Made by a program: the position numbers and the translations under genes
Shown: positions 26,001-35,523 of the stretch, piece by piece
How positions within the stretch are numbered: the stretch's first letter is position 1
Layout: the number at the start of each line of letters is the position of its first letter
Notes under the pieces: generated by a model
The model's input: only the letters and a program-made list of their open reading frames with translations
Database searches by the model: none
What the model was told of the DNA's origin: nothing
From: Veillonella atypica KON
GTDB lineage: Bacteria > Bacillota > Negativicutes > Veillonellales > Veillonellaceae
DNA: 64,000 nt
Assembly: GCF_002959915.1 (NCBI RefSeq)
Contig: NZ_PPDE01000008.1
Coordinates: 1 to 64,000, forward strand
Direction: 5' to 3'

Positions 26001-27122
26001 CTAATCACCCCATACTTCGTGTGCGATTTCTTTAACTAATGCTAATTTGACCCATTGTTCTTTTTCGGTTAATTGATTGCCGATTTCGCAGGATGCAAAT
26101 CCGCATTGAGGGGATAGGCAAAGTCTTTCGAGAGGAATGTATTTCGTAGCTTCCTTAATGCGAGCCTTAATCACTTCTTTATCTTCTAGTTGTGGACGTT
26201 TTGTTGTAATGAGGCCTAATACAACCTTTTTATTAGGTGATACTTCACGCAATGGTTCAAAGCCACCGGACCGTTCGTCGTCGAATTCTAAGTAATATGC
26301 ATCTACGTTTTCTTTGGCAAATAGAATTGGTGCCACTGGTTCATAGCCGCCGCTAGCAGCCCAAGTAGAGTTGTAATTACCGCGGCATACATGTGTTGTA
26401 AAAGCTAGATCCTGAGGACGACCTTCAAGGGCCAAGTTATTTACGCGTAAGTATTTTGCTGTTTCTCCTTCGATGGTTACACTTTTATCTTTTTGACGGC
26501 CAGTCCAATAGCCATGGTCGCAGCACATACCCCATGTACAATCATCAAATTGAATGTTGCGACAACCTGCATCATATAAATCTTTTATAACTTGACGATA
26601 GGCTGCTGCAATATCTTGGATTAACTCCTCTAAATCTGGGTAGAAGGAACGTGTTACAGTACCATTATCTTCTCGAAATAATTCTGCTAAGAATTGAGAT
26701 GGGGCAGGGATGGTTTGACGAGCTGTTGTATGTTCATCTTCGAATTGTTTTACGAATTTAAAATGTTCTACGAATGGGTGATTAGTGCCTGTGATTTTGC
26801 CTGTAAGTGCAAGAGAACCAGGTGCTGTTTCTTGACCGTGGAATTTGTAGCCATGTTCAAGTTCAATTTCTTTTACACCATTGAATCCCCACATGAAATC
26901 CAAATGCCAATATGCGCGGCGGAACTCGCCATCTGTAATCACAGGTAGACCTGCTGCTTTTTGTTTTTTGATAAGGTCTGTAATAAGGCGATCTTCGACT
27001 GCTGTTAAATCTTCGCGAGTGATTTTGCCGTCTGTGAAAGCTTGACGTGCTTCTTTTAATTCTGCTGGACGTAGGAAAGAACCTACAATATCAAAATGAA
27101 ATGGTGCTAAATGGTTAGACAT
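26001..27122 (-). CDS. MetE-like cobalamin-independent methyltransferase (YxjG/YxjH type)
   Basis: A 373-residue protein equal to the C-terminal catalytic domain of MetE. It keeps the zinc-site residues: His and Cys in THVCRGNYNS, Glu in YYLEFDDERSGGFEPL, and Cys in LSPQCGFAS. Also seen: FDIVGSFLRPAELK at the start and ITDGEFRR. Such short forms likely methylate homocysteine from an uncertain methyl donor, as they lack the N-terminal folate domain. It pairs with msrAB downstream and a LysR gene upstream, from which it is separated by a terminator. No SAM riboswitch is visible in its leader. Confidence 0.92.
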   Translation of the reverse strand: MSNHLAPFHFDIVGSFLRPAELKEARQAFTDGKITREDLTAVEDRLITDLIKKQKAAGLPVITDGEFRRAYWHLDFMWGFNGVKEIELEHGYKFHGQETAPGSLALTGKITGTNHPFVEHFKFVKQFEDEHTTARQTIPAPSQFLAELFREDNGTVTRSFYPDLEELIQDIAAAYRQVIKDLYDAGCRNIQFDDCTWGMCCDHGYWTGRQKDKSVTIEGETAKYLRVNNLALEGRPQDLAFTTHVCRGNYNSTWAASGGYEPVAPILFAKENVDAYYLEFDDERSGGFEPLREVSPNKKVVLGLITTKRPQLEDKEVIKARIKEATKYIPLERLCLSPQCGFASCEIGNQLTEKEQWVKLALVKEIAHEVWGD

Positions 27123-27143
27123 AATAAAACCTCCTATAATAAA

Positions 27144-27177
27144 CGGTATAACCGATAATTTCGATAGGTTTATTATA
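27144..27177 (-). promoter_or_regulatory. Promoter and dyad operator of the metE-like/msrAB unit
   Basis: On the minus strand a perfect TATAAT (27177-27172) has no strong -35, as expected of an activator-dependent promoter. Just downstream lie CGGTTATACCG (27154-27144, arms CGGT/ACCG) and the overlapping dyad AACC..GGTT (27150-27170). Binding by the nearby LysR protein is an inference. Confidence 0.4.
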
Positions 27178-27273
27178 GCTAAGTCTAACTATATTTAAAA
27201 ATATCTATATGTTAATGTTTGGTATAGATTATAGTTATGGAGGCAACCATATAGTATGGCATTAGTTATAAAG

Positions 27274-27306
27274 AAAAAGTACATCCTTCTGTATAGAGGA
27301 TGTACT
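27274..27306 (-). terminator. Terminator of the lysR gene
   Basis: AGTACATCCT and AGGATGTACT form a 10-bp stem; on the minus strand it is followed by TTTTTCTTT. It separates lysR from the metE-like gene downstream. Confidence 0.85.
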
Positions 27307-27344
27307 GATTTAGTTTGTTATTTTGATTTGTAGAATCGAAAGAT

Positions 27345-28280
27345 TTATTTTTCGGTGGGCAATTGAATATGTTTGCCATAATTGTTTACATATTGCTCTA
27401 AGGCATTAATATATCCTTGTCCTAAACGACTGCGCTGCATTTTATTGTTAGTAATGTAGCCGATATGCATGATGCCTTCTTCTGATAGGGGCACGGAAAT
27501 GATACTTTCACCATTGAACTCCTTATCGATAACGCCGCTTGATACGGTGTATCCATTGAGGCCGATTAATAGACTAAAGAGGGAGGCCCTATCACGGACA
27601 CGTATATGTTTTGGGCGCACAACAGTACTAAAAATTTCTTCGGAAAAATAGAACGAATTATGGTCGCCTTGTTCAAATGATACATAAGGATATGGTTCCA
27701 ATTCATTCATAGAGACCATTTTTTTAGTAGCTAATGGATGTTGTTTGCCGATAAAAATATGAGGGCTCGCCGTGAATAGCTCTGTAAAGGTTAATTCGTT
27801 AGTATGAATCAATTTTTCTAAAACAGGTCGATTAAAATCATTGTAATATAAAAGACCGATTTCGCTTTTCATATGCGCTACGTCATCAATGATTTCATAG
27901 GTTTGTGTTTCCCGTAACGAGAAATCATAAGAGTCTACATCGCTTTGATTGATAAGATCGATAAAAGCATTTACTGCAAAGGAGTAATGTTGTGTAGATA
28001 CGGAAAATTGTTTTTTTCCACCTTTATTACTCTTATATTGTTCTTCTAACAGCGTAGCTTGTTCCAATACTTGGCGTGCATATCCTAAAAAACGCTCGCC
28101 CTCCTTAGATACAGTAATGCCCTTATTGGTGCGATCGAAGATGGTAATGCCCATCTCCTTTTCTAATTCTTTTATGGCTTTCGTCAAGCTTGGCTGAGAT
28201 ACGAATAAACGTTTTGCAGCCTCACTAATACTGCCGATATTGGCAATTGTCGTTACATATCGCAATTGTTGTAATGTCAC
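27345..28280 (-). CDS. LysR-family transcriptional regulator
   Basis: The N-terminus MTLQQLRYVTTIANIGSISEAAKRLFVSQPSLTKAIKELE is the LysR winged helix-turn-helix (residues 1-60). The remaining ~240 residues form the effector-binding domain. Translation begins at a GTG (28280) with GGAG upstream. It is transcribed toward the metE-like/msrAB genes and away from rnmV. Control of methionine genes is the simplest inference, as with MetR in Proteobacteria, but the effector is unknown. Confidence 0.9.
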   Translation of the reverse strand: MTLQQLRYVTTIANIGSISEAAKRLFVSQPSLTKAIKELEKEMGITIFDRTNKGITVSKEGERFLGYARQVLEQATLLEEQYKSNKGGKKQFSVSTQHYSFAVNAFIDLINQSDVDSYDFSLRETQTYEIIDDVAHMKSEIGLLYYNDFNRPVLEKLIHTNELTFTELFTASPHIFIGKQHPLATKKMVSMNELEPYPYVSFEQGDHNSFYFSEEIFSTVVRPKHIRVRDRASLFSLLIGLNGYTVSSGVIDKEFNGESIISVPLSEEGIMHIGYITNNKMQRSRLGQGYINALEQYVNNYGKHIQLPTEK

Positions 28281-28387
28281 AATTATCTCCTTATTTTATA
28301 GATTTATATAATATTATACTAAACTATTACACCTATTTAAGCAATGCTATATATGTTACAATAATATAATAGATATAAGGAGGTCCT

Positions 28388-28918
28388 ATGTTAAAAGAGG
28401 TTATTGTAGTAGAAGGAAAATCGGATATACAACGTATACATCAAGCTATTGACGCTGATTGTATTGCTACGGAAGGATTTACCTTGCGCAAGGGCGTTAT
28501 TGAACAGATTCGCGTAGCCTATGAAAAGCGGGGCATTATTATTCTTACCGATCCAGATACGGCTGGCGAACGTATACGTCGCGTATTAACAAAGAAATTT
28601 CCTAATGCACAACATGCCTTTGTTCCTCGCGATGAGGCCTATGCAAATGATGATATTGGCATCGAACAAGCTTCGCCAGAATCTATTATAAAGGCTTTAT
28701 CCGTACTCCATACAGAATCATTGGTATCCAGCGAGGAATTTACGATGGCAGATCTTGTACGACATGGCCTTTCTGGATTTCCTAATAGTGCTGATAAACG
28801 AGCTGCCGTTGGTGCTGCTTTGGGTATAGGATATGGAAATGGCAAACAGTTTTTATATCGACTCAATCATTATGGCATCAGTCGTGATGAATATGAACAA
28901 GCCGTTTCAAGATGTTAA
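28388..28918 (+). CDS. rnmV: Ribonuclease M5
   Basis: RNase M5 cuts 5S rRNA precursors to their mature ends. The 176-residue protein has the TOPRIM motifs EVIVVEGKSDIQRI (catalytic Glu) and IILTDPDTAGERIRR, then the C-terminal RNA-binding part (DLVRHGLSGFPNSADKRAAVG). Length matches the family. AAGGAGG lies before the ATG. It is followed by rsmA, the classic Firmicutes pair. Confidence 0.95.
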   Translation: MLKEVIVVEGKSDIQRIHQAIDADCIATEGFTLRKGVIEQIRVAYEKRGIIILTDPDTAGERIRRVLTKKFPNAQHAFVPRDEAYANDDIGIEQASPESIIKALSVLHTESLVSSEEFTMADLVRHGLSGFPNSADKRAAVGAALGIGYGNGKQFLYRLNHYGISRDEYEQAVSRC

Positions 28919-28975
28919 TATACTTTCAACAAACATAGTATTAAATTCGTAACAAAATTTAGAATAGGAGTATTC

Positions 28976-29830
28976 ATGATTGAATCTATCATTGCGAGTC
29001 CAGAAGTAGTTCATTATATCTGTAAACGTTTTGATATTAAAATGAGCAAAAAGTTGGGCCAGAATTTTCTGATTAAGCGTGGCATTGTTGATGAAATTGT
29101 AAAAGCTGCGGATTTACAAGAAGGAGAGCCTGTTTTAGAAATTGGTCCTGGTATTGGCACGCTTACACAAGGCTTAGCACAAAGTGGTGCTAATGTAACG
29201 GCTATTGAGCTCGATACGCGTTTATTAGAGGTTTTAGATACGACACTAGCTCAATATAGTAACGTGACTATTGTTCATGGGGATGTGTTGAAATTGGATG
29301 TACCGTCCATTATGCATCATGAACCGTTCAAGGTTGTTGCTAATTTGCCATATTACATTACAACGCCTATTATTATGTCTCTTTTGGAAAGTAGATTGCC
29401 TATAGAGCGCCTCGTTGTGATGGTACAAAAAGAAGTAGCCTTACGGATGGTGGCAAAGCCAGGTACGAAGGACTACGGTGCTCTATCGGTGGCTGTTCAG
29501 TATTATACTAAGCCCGATATCGTGTTAGATGTTCCGCCAAAATCTTTCTTGCCAGCGCCAGCTGTAACGAGTTCTGTCATTCGTTGTGTATTGCGTGATA
29601 AACCTCCTGTGGATGTGATTGATGAGAAACTATTCTTCCGCGTTGTGAAAGCTGGTTTTGCACAACGACGTAAAACATTTGCTAATACAATGAAGACGAC
29701 AGGGCTTTCTAAAGATCGAATTGAAGAGCTTTTAGCAAAAGCCAATATCGATGGTCAACGAAGAGGAGAGACATTTACCCTCCAAGAATTTGCCGATGTA
29801 GCCAATGCGTGGGCGGCCTTAATTAAATAA
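28976..29830 (+). CDS. rsmA: 16S rRNA A1518/A1519 dimethyltransferase RsmA (KsgA)
   Basis: RsmA dimethylates two adjacent adenines near the 3' end of 16S rRNA late in small-subunit assembly. Seen are KKLGQNFLIKRGIVDEIV, the SAM loop EIGPGIGTLTQGLA, AIELDTRLLEVL and the catalytic VANLPYYITTPIIM. The C-terminal helical domain contains FAQRRKTFANTM. The length (284) is typical. AGGAG precedes the ATG, 57 bases after rnmV. Confidence 0.97.
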   Translation: MIESIIASPEVVHYICKRFDIKMSKKLGQNFLIKRGIVDEIVKAADLQEGEPVLEIGPGIGTLTQGLAQSGANVTAIELDTRLLEVLDTTLAQYSNVTIVHGDVLKLDVPSIMHHEPFKVVANLPYYITTPIIMSLLESRLPIERLVVMVQKEVALRMVAKPGTKDYGALSVAVQYYTKPDIVLDVPPKSFLPAPAVTSSVIRCVLRDKPPVDVIDEKLFFRVVKAGFAQRRKTFANTMKTTGLSKDRIEELLAKANIDGQRRGETFTLQEFADVANAWAALIK

Positions 29831-29837
29831 TATAATT

Positions 29838-29870
29838 AAAAGGTCCTAAGGATTATCCTTAGGACCTTTT
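29838..29870 (+). terminator. Terminator after rsmA
   Basis: AAAAGGTCCTAAGGA and TCCTTAGGACCTTTT form a ~14-bp stem with a tiny loop, flanked by A and T runs. It can work on both strands. Confidence 0.9.
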
Positions 29871-29875
29871 GGCAT

Positions 29876-29900
29876 AAAAAAGGACCCGAATGGGTCCTTT
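29876..29900 (-). terminator. Terminator of gltS
   Basis: AAAGGACCC and GGGTCCTTT form a 9-bp stem around GAAT; on the minus strand a T-run follows. It lies just past the gltS stop at 29905. Confidence 0.8.
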
Positions 29901-29904
29901 CATT

Positions 29905-31152
29905 TTAGTATAGAATGCCAGCCATTGTTGTAATAATAAAGGCATTAGCAAAGTCGATTAAGAATGCACCTACCAAGGATACAACGAGCCATGCACGAGG
30001 GGATGGGCCGTGTTTACTTGCTAAGGATAACATATTAACCAATGCGTTTGGCGTAGCACCTAAGCCGAAACCGATAGCACCTGCACCGAGCATAACGGAA
30101 TCGTAGTTGCGACCAAATAGGAAGTAAATAATGTATGCGAATACACAGATAAGCGCCATTTGTGCAACTAAGATTGTAATAAGTGGTAATGCAAGGTCGA
30201 TTAATTGTACAAGTTTCAAGCTATTGATTGCCATTGTAACGAATAGGGACAATGCTACATTAGATACAGCATCAAGGGCAGCATCGTTAATCTTGTAGGA
30301 TTTTGTAAAGTCACCAAAGTTACGAATGATGGCTGCACAAATCATAGAGCCAATGTATGCAGGTAATGGAGTTAAGATAGATAAACCTGCACTTACGATG
30401 GTACCAATTCCAAGAGCTAGGCCAATCCACATACAAATCGTTAACAAATCTTGAGAGTTGAATTGCTTTCCGCCGCCTTCAACGTGATCTTCGATATAAT
30501 CGATGTTGTCATCATCCATAGTTTCAGGGTTGTCGTAAGGTGTTTTTACCTTATGCATTTTGATGATGCGTTCTCCTACTGGAGCACCTAAAATCGTACC
30601 AGCTACCATACCAAATGTAGCTGCTGCTACGGCTGCAGATGCAGTACCTGGAATACCAAGTAATTGTTCGTAGTATGGACCGAAGGCACCTGCCGTACCG
30701 AGACCACCAATCATGGATACGGAACCGGCCATGATACCGATAATAGGTTCAATACCCAATGCTTTTGCAATGGCGATACCTGCAGTATTTTGAACTACAA
30801 TCCACACGGCACAAGCAAGGAAGAAGAAGATAATGAAAATACCGCCTTTTTTCAATACCTTTAAGGAAGCCATCAAACCGATGGTAGTAAAGAAGGCAAG
30901 CATTAAAAAGGTTTGCAAGGAACCTTCAAATTTGATATCCAAGATATGATAATAAGAAAGAATAGCAGTTAAAAATGCAAATGGTAGAGCCCCTACAGCT
31001 GGTGCTGGCATACACATACGTTGTAAAAACTTGGAATGTTTATTAATCCAAGTACCTATGAATAAGGTAATTACAGCGAGGCCCACAGTTTGAATCATGG
31101 ACAGGTTTAGTGTCCATACATCGTTGACTAACTTTAGGTCAATCAGTGGCAT
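29905..31152 (-). CDS. gltS: Sodium/glutamate symporter, GltS family
   Basis: This ~415-residue integral membrane protein has ten or more hydrophobic helices. Two Gly-rich repeats are typical of GltS: GSVSMIGGLGTAGAFGPYYE near residue 150 and GAGAIGFGLGATPNALVNM near residue 370. GltS imports glutamate with Na+. The start at 31152 (MPLIDLKLVND) has AAAAGGAGTG upstream; the in-frame extension of 27 residues has no ribosome site. The tandem NhaA antiporters in this window could maintain the Na+ gradient it uses. Confidence 0.92.
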   Translation of the reverse strand: MPLIDLKLVNDVWTLNLSMIQTVGLAVITLFIGTWINKHSKFLQRMCMPAPAVGALPFAFLTAILSYYHILDIKFEGSLQTFLMLAFFTTIGLMASLKVLKKGGIFIIFFFLACAVWIVVQNTAGIAIAKALGIEPIIGIMAGSVSMIGGLGTAGAFGPYYEQLLGIPGTASAAVAAATFGMVAGTILGAPVGERIIKMHKVKTPYDNPETMDDDNIDYIEDHVEGGGKQFNSQDLLTICMWIGLALGIGTIVSAGLSILTPLPAYIGSMICAAIIRNFGDFTKSYKINDAALDAVSNVALSLFVTMAINSLKLVQLIDLALPLITILVAQMALICVFAYIIYFLFGRNYDSVMLGAGAIGFGLGATPNALVNMLSLASKHGPSPRAWLVVSLVGAFLIDFANAFIITTMAGILY

Positions 31153-31330
31153 AAAATCACTCCTTTTAACAAATAAAAATAATTTATTACATTGTATCAT
31201 GAACAACCAATTAAATACTATAGAATTTATCATGTATACAAAATATGTATAGATTATATATTCTACACTTTCGTCATAAATTCCTCTAATGAGAATAGAA
31301 AAATTTTGATTGTATAAATGTGAGACTGAA

Positions 31331-31364
31331 ATGGCGCAGGCTCGATAGAAAGGGCCTGCGCCAT
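31331..31364 (-). terminator. Hairpin downstream of prfC, probable terminator
   Basis: ATGGCGCAGGC and GCCTGCGCCAT form an 11-bp GC-rich stem. The following minus-strand bases are only partly T-rich (TTCAGTC), so efficiency is uncertain. Confidence 0.6.
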
Positions 31365-31387
31365 TTATATAGTGAACTAAGATTTAA

Positions 31388-32983
31388 TTAAATCTCATTA
31401 TGTAATTTTGGTGTTGTTAAGAATGTAATATCTGGATTACGTTCTAGAACCCAACCCATTTGCCATTCGTTGGCGATGAGTACAACGGTGCGGTCACGGT
31501 TATCCTTTACGATCATCGCATTATCTAGACCTTTTAGTGTGGATGTATCTACGTCTCCGTCAATCCAGCGTGCCACACTGTATGGCAATGTATGATTTAA
31601 TAAATCGACACCGTATTCATTTTTTAGGCGGTATTCCAATACCTCAAATTGAAGCATACCAACAGCGCCAACTACGAAGGAGTCAAGAGCACCTGGTTGT
31701 TCAAAGATTTGAACAGCCCCTTCTTGGGCAAGTTGTGTCATGCCTTTTTGGAATTGTTTGCGTTTCATTGTATCTTTTGGAGATACACGAGCAAAGAATT
31801 CAGGTGGGAAGACAGGGAAGTCGCCAAATGTAACCTTGTGCTTTTGTGCACATAGTGTATCGCCTACACCCATTGTGCCGGCGTCAAAGACACCGATAAT
31901 ATCGCCAGGATACGCATCTTCTACAATGGTACGTTCTGTAGCCAAGAATTGTTGTGGTTGTGATAAGCGAATCGTCTTATTCGATTGGCGATGCAATACG
32001 GACATGCCCTTTTCAAATTTACCAGAGCAGATACGCATAAATACGATGCGATCATGGTGATTAGGGTCCATATTGGCTTGAATTTTAAATACTAATGCCG
32101 AGAAGTCTTCGCTTGTAGGTTGTACAACCTCTTCGATAGCTTGACGTGGAGCTGGGGATGGAGCGAGTTCTAAGAATTTTTCTAAGAATGGTTTTACCCC
32201 AAAGTTTGTCATAGCGGAGCCGAAGAACATCGGTGTCAATTCGCCGGCGCGCACCTTATCAAAATCGAATGGGTCGCCTGCAACGTCTAATAATTCGATA
32301 TCATCAAGCAATGCTTGATATACATCGTCACCTAATAATTCTTTCATGCGAGGGTCAGTTAATGCACCTTTTTCAGAGGCTAACTTTTCTTGACCATGTG
32401 TTTCATCCTTAGCAAAGAGCTCGATCGTTTCATGTTCTCTATCGTATACGCCCTTGTATTCGCCGTTGATACCGATAGGCCAGTTCATAGGGCATGTACG
32501 AATGCCGAGAACGTTTTCGATTTCTTCCATCAAATCGAATGGATTACGACCAAAATGGTCAATTTTATTTACGAATGTAAAAATCGGAATACCCCGTTCT
32601 TTAGAAACAGCAAATAGTTTTTTTGTTTGTGCTTCCACACCTTTTGCTACGTCGATGAGCATGACTGCACTATCGGCAGCCATCAATGTACGGTAGGTAT
32701 CTTCAGAGAAGTCTTGGTGACCAGGTGTATCGAGGATATTTACGCGACATCCATCGTAGTCGAATTGCAATACGGAACTCGTTACAGAGATACCACGTTG
32801 CTTTTCGATTTCCATCCAGTCAGATACAGCGTGTTTTGCCGTTTTACGAGATTTAACGGACCCCGCTAAGTGAATGGCACCACCATATAAAAGTAATTTT
32901 TCTGTTAGTGTCGTTTTACCCGCATCCGGGTGAGATATGATAGCAAACGTACGACGACGTTGTACTTCTTCTAAAAATGTCAT
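31388..32983 (-). CDS. prfC: Peptide chain release factor 3
   Basis: RF3 is a GTPase that ejects RF1/RF2 from the ribosome after termination. The G domain has ISHPDAGKTTLTEKLL (G1), ILDTPGHQDFSEDTYR (G3) and FVNKIDHFGRNP (G4). The rest follows the RF3 layout, including VGAVGMLQFEVLEYRLKNEYG. The length (531) is standard. It is diverged from topB, with a ~175-base gap between their starts. Confidence 0.97.
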   Translation of the reverse strand: MTFLEEVQRRRTFAIISHPDAGKTTLTEKLLLYGGAIHLAGSVKSRKTAKHAVSDWMEIEKQRGISVTSSVLQFDYDGCRVNILDTPGHQDFSEDTYRTLMAADSAVMLIDVAKGVEAQTKKLFAVSKERGIPIFTFVNKIDHFGRNPFDLMEEIENVLGIRTCPMNWPIGINGEYKGVYDREHETIELFAKDETHGQEKLASEKGALTDPRMKELLGDDVYQALLDDIELLDVAGDPFDFDKVRAGELTPMFFGSAMTNFGVKPFLEKFLELAPSPAPRQAIEEVVQPTSEDFSALVFKIQANMDPNHHDRIVFMRICSGKFEKGMSVLHRQSNKTIRLSQPQQFLATERTIVEDAYPGDIIGVFDAGTMGVGDTLCAQKHKVTFGDFPVFPPEFFARVSPKDTMKRKQFQKGMTQLAQEGAVQIFEQPGALDSFVVGAVGMLQFEVLEYRLKNEYGVDLLNHTLPYSVARWIDGDVDTSTLKGLDNAMIVKDNRDRTVVLIANEWQMGWVLERNPDITFLTTPKLHNEI

Positions 32984-33159
32984 AATTCACCTCTGTTGTT
33001 TCGCTTGTGAAAGTTTAATTGTATTGTACAATTTTCACATCATTCATATCTTTAAAATTATACATGATTTTGGTAGTTATGACCACTAAATTGTAGTATA
33101 ATGAGATTTCAAAGAGCGACTACGGGGATGGTCGCCATATGTACGTTAAGGAGGGGACC

Positions 33160-35472
33160 ATGCGGTTATTTATTGCAGAAAAGCCATCCATGGCTCGAGA
33201 AATCAGTAAATGTTTGCCGGAAAATAAGAATATACAAAAACGCAATGGTTATTTCATTCAAGGTGACGATATTGTTACATGGGTTGTAGGGCATGTATTA
33301 CATCAAGCTGAGCCTGGTGACTATGACGATAAGTATATCCGCTGGCGCCCTCAAGATTTACCAATCGTACCTACTGAGTGGAAATTACTCGTAACCGATA
33401 GTAGTCGTCAACAGTTTGAAACTGTAAAAGAGCTGATTGGAAAAGCTGATATCATCGTCAACGCAGGTGACCCGGATAGAGAAGGTCAGTTATTAGTCGA
33501 TGAGGTTTTGTATTTTGTAGGCAACACAAAACCGGTGCAACGGATTTTGTTAAATGCATTGGACGAGAAATCTGTAAAATCGGCATTAGGTGATTTGCGG
33601 GATAATAAGGACTTTCACAATCTATATCAATCTGCATTAGCTAGAGCGCGTGCAGATTGGTTAATCGGGATGAATTTATCTCGGGCTTATACATTATCTG
33701 AACGGTATAAGGGGAATAAGGTAACATTGCCTATAGGCCGTGTAAAAACACCGACACTAGCACTCGTGGTACGTCGTGAGCGAGAATTAGCTGATTTTAA
33801 ACCGGTTGATTATTTTACCGTTAAAATTTTATATACCCATGAGAATGGTACCTTTTGGGCAACGTGGCAACCTAAGGATGAACAAAAAGGATTAGATCCA
33901 GATGGGCGTCTCGTTAATAAAGGGGTTGCTGAAAGCTTAGTGCAACAGCTAGCATCAAGCCCTGATGGTGTGGTAAAATCCGTTACAAAATCCAAGAAGA
34001 AAGATTTACAACGCTTGCCATTATCACTATCGTCATTACAAGTGTTGGCAGGGAAGGCATACTCTTATGACCCTCAAACTGTACTTGATACGGCACAGAA
34101 ATTATACGAGAAAAAATTGACCACGTATCCTCGTTCTGATTGTGAATACTTGCCACCTAATCAATATGGTGACCGTATGGCTATTCTCAGCAATTTAGCG
34201 CAATCGGGGGATGAAAAACTTTCACAATGGGCACAAAATGCGGATAGAAATATTAAGAGTCGTGCATGGAATGAAAAAAAGATTACTGCCCATCATGCCA
34301 TCATTCCAACCACAGTTGCTTGTAATGTAAACAGCTTAACTCAAGCAGAACGTAATATTTACTTTCTCATCAGTCAGGCCTATATTGCTCAATTTTATGG
34401 AGAACATGTATATGAGCAAACAAGGATTGTAGTTGGTCAATGCGAGGAAGAATTCGTTGCCAATGGTCGCGTTGTTATTGAAGAAGGCTGGAAGTCCTTA
34501 TATAAGCGTCAAAAGTCTAAGACTAACGCAGATGGTGATGAACCGGACTTAACCGATGAACGAGGTGCAGAATCAGGGCCTAAAAAGGATGCTATCGAAG
34601 AAGCAGATCATTTGCCGTCGGTTAAAAAGAATGACTCAGTTCAATATACGGATTCATCTGTAGAGTCAAAACAAACAAAACCGCCATCTCGATTTACGCC
34701 TTCTACATTATTACAAGCGATGAAGGAAATTCATAAGTTTGTTAAGAATGAAGAGTTGAAGAAACAATTGAAGGCCGTATCCGGTATTGGAACGGAAGCG
34801 ACGCGGGCAAATATTATTGATGAATTAATCAGTCGTGGGTTTATGAAGACATCTGGTAAGAAACAGGTGTTATCTCCTACCGATACGGGATATCTTTTGG
34901 TAGATGCATTGCCTGATGAATTATTATATCCTGATGAAACAGCCATTTGGGAGGAACGTCTTGCTCTTATGAGTGAGGGGGAGGATACACTGGAGTCATT
35001 CCTAAAAGATCAGATTCAATTTTTACAACACTTAATTGATAAACTTGGTTTTGATAAACAGGTGAGTCGTGATCAAATGATGCCAAATGTGGTTCGTACC
35101 ATTTCGAATCAAAATGCAAGACGGCCTATGGATGCCAATCAAGTAAATCTGAAGGATTTACCCGAGTGTCCATCCTGTAAGAAGGGGCGATTACAACAGC
35201 GGAGTGGTAAGTTTGGCGCCTTTTTAGGTTGTACTAATTATCCGTCTTGTCGATATACTCAACCTGTAGGTGGTGGTCAAAACGAGGATTCAAATCTGGA
35301 GGTTCCGGAAGAGTCAAAGCAATATATATGCCCTCGATGCAAAAAAGGATATTTTGTAAAGCAACAGATGAGAGGACGTACTACATGGGTTTGTAGTAAT
35401 CGTTTAGCTTGCAAGACGCAGTGCATGGATGTAGAGGGTGTACCGAGTATCTATGCAAATCAAAATAAATAA
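33160..35472 (+). CDS. topB: DNA topoisomerase III
   Basis: A type IA topoisomerase that decatenates DNA. TOPRIM elements are LFIAEKPSMAREIS and VNAGDPDREGQLLVDEV. The active-site Tyr is in KLTTYPRSDCEYLP (about residue 325). The C-terminal part carries zinc ribbons: CPSCKKGRL..CTNYPSCRY and CPRCKKGYF..CSNRLACKTQC. A charged, low-complexity insert lies near 455-515. The ATG at 33160 has AAGGAGGGGA upstream and matches the family N-terminus. Confidence 0.96.
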   Translation: MRLFIAEKPSMAREISKCLPENKNIQKRNGYFIQGDDIVTWVVGHVLHQAEPGDYDDKYIRWRPQDLPIVPTEWKLLVTDSSRQQFETVKELIGKADIIVNAGDPDREGQLLVDEVLYFVGNTKPVQRILLNALDEKSVKSALGDLRDNKDFHNLYQSALARARADWLIGMNLSRAYTLSERYKGNKVTLPIGRVKTPTLALVVRRERELADFKPVDYFTVKILYTHENGTFWATWQPKDEQKGLDPDGRLVNKGVAESLVQQLASSPDGVVKSVTKSKKKDLQRLPLSLSSLQVLAGKAYSYDPQTVLDTAQKLYEKKLTTYPRSDCEYLPPNQYGDRMAILSNLAQSGDEKLSQWAQNADRNIKSRAWNEKKITAHHAIIPTTVACNVNSLTQAERNIYFLISQAYIAQFYGEHVYEQTRIVVGQCEEEFVANGRVVIEEGWKSLYKRQKSKTNADGDEPDLTDERGAESGPKKDAIEEADHLPSVKKNDSVQYTDSSVESKQTKPPSRFTPSTLLQAMKEIHKFVKNEELKKQLKAVSGIGTEATRANIIDELISRGFMKTSGKKQVLSPTDTGYLLVDALPDELLYPDETAIWEERLALMSEGEDTLESFLKDQIQFLQHLIDKLGFDKQVSRDQMMPNVVRTISNQNARRPMDANQVNLKDLPECPSCKKGRLQQRSGKFGAFLGCTNYPSCRYTQPVGGGQNEDSNLEVPEESKQYICPRCKKGYFVKQQMRGRTTWVCSNRLACKTQCMDVEGVPSIYANQNK

Positions 35473-35481
35473 TGGCACATA

Positions 35482-35520
35482 AAAAATGCGTGTAGCTTAG
35501 GATATGCTACACGCATTTTT
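35482..35520. terminator. Two-way terminator between topB and the helicase
   Basis: AAAAATGCGTGTAGC and GCTACACGCATTTTT form a 15-bp stem with loop TTAGGATAT. It has T-runs on both strands and serves two convergent genes. Confidence 0.92.
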
Positions 35521-35523
35521 GTG

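Noticed and set aside
27123-27344. SAM riboswitch or T-box before the MetE-like gene
   Set aside because: None of the conserved S-box or T-box sequence blocks is visible; the region instead shows a promoter, dyads and the lysR terminator.
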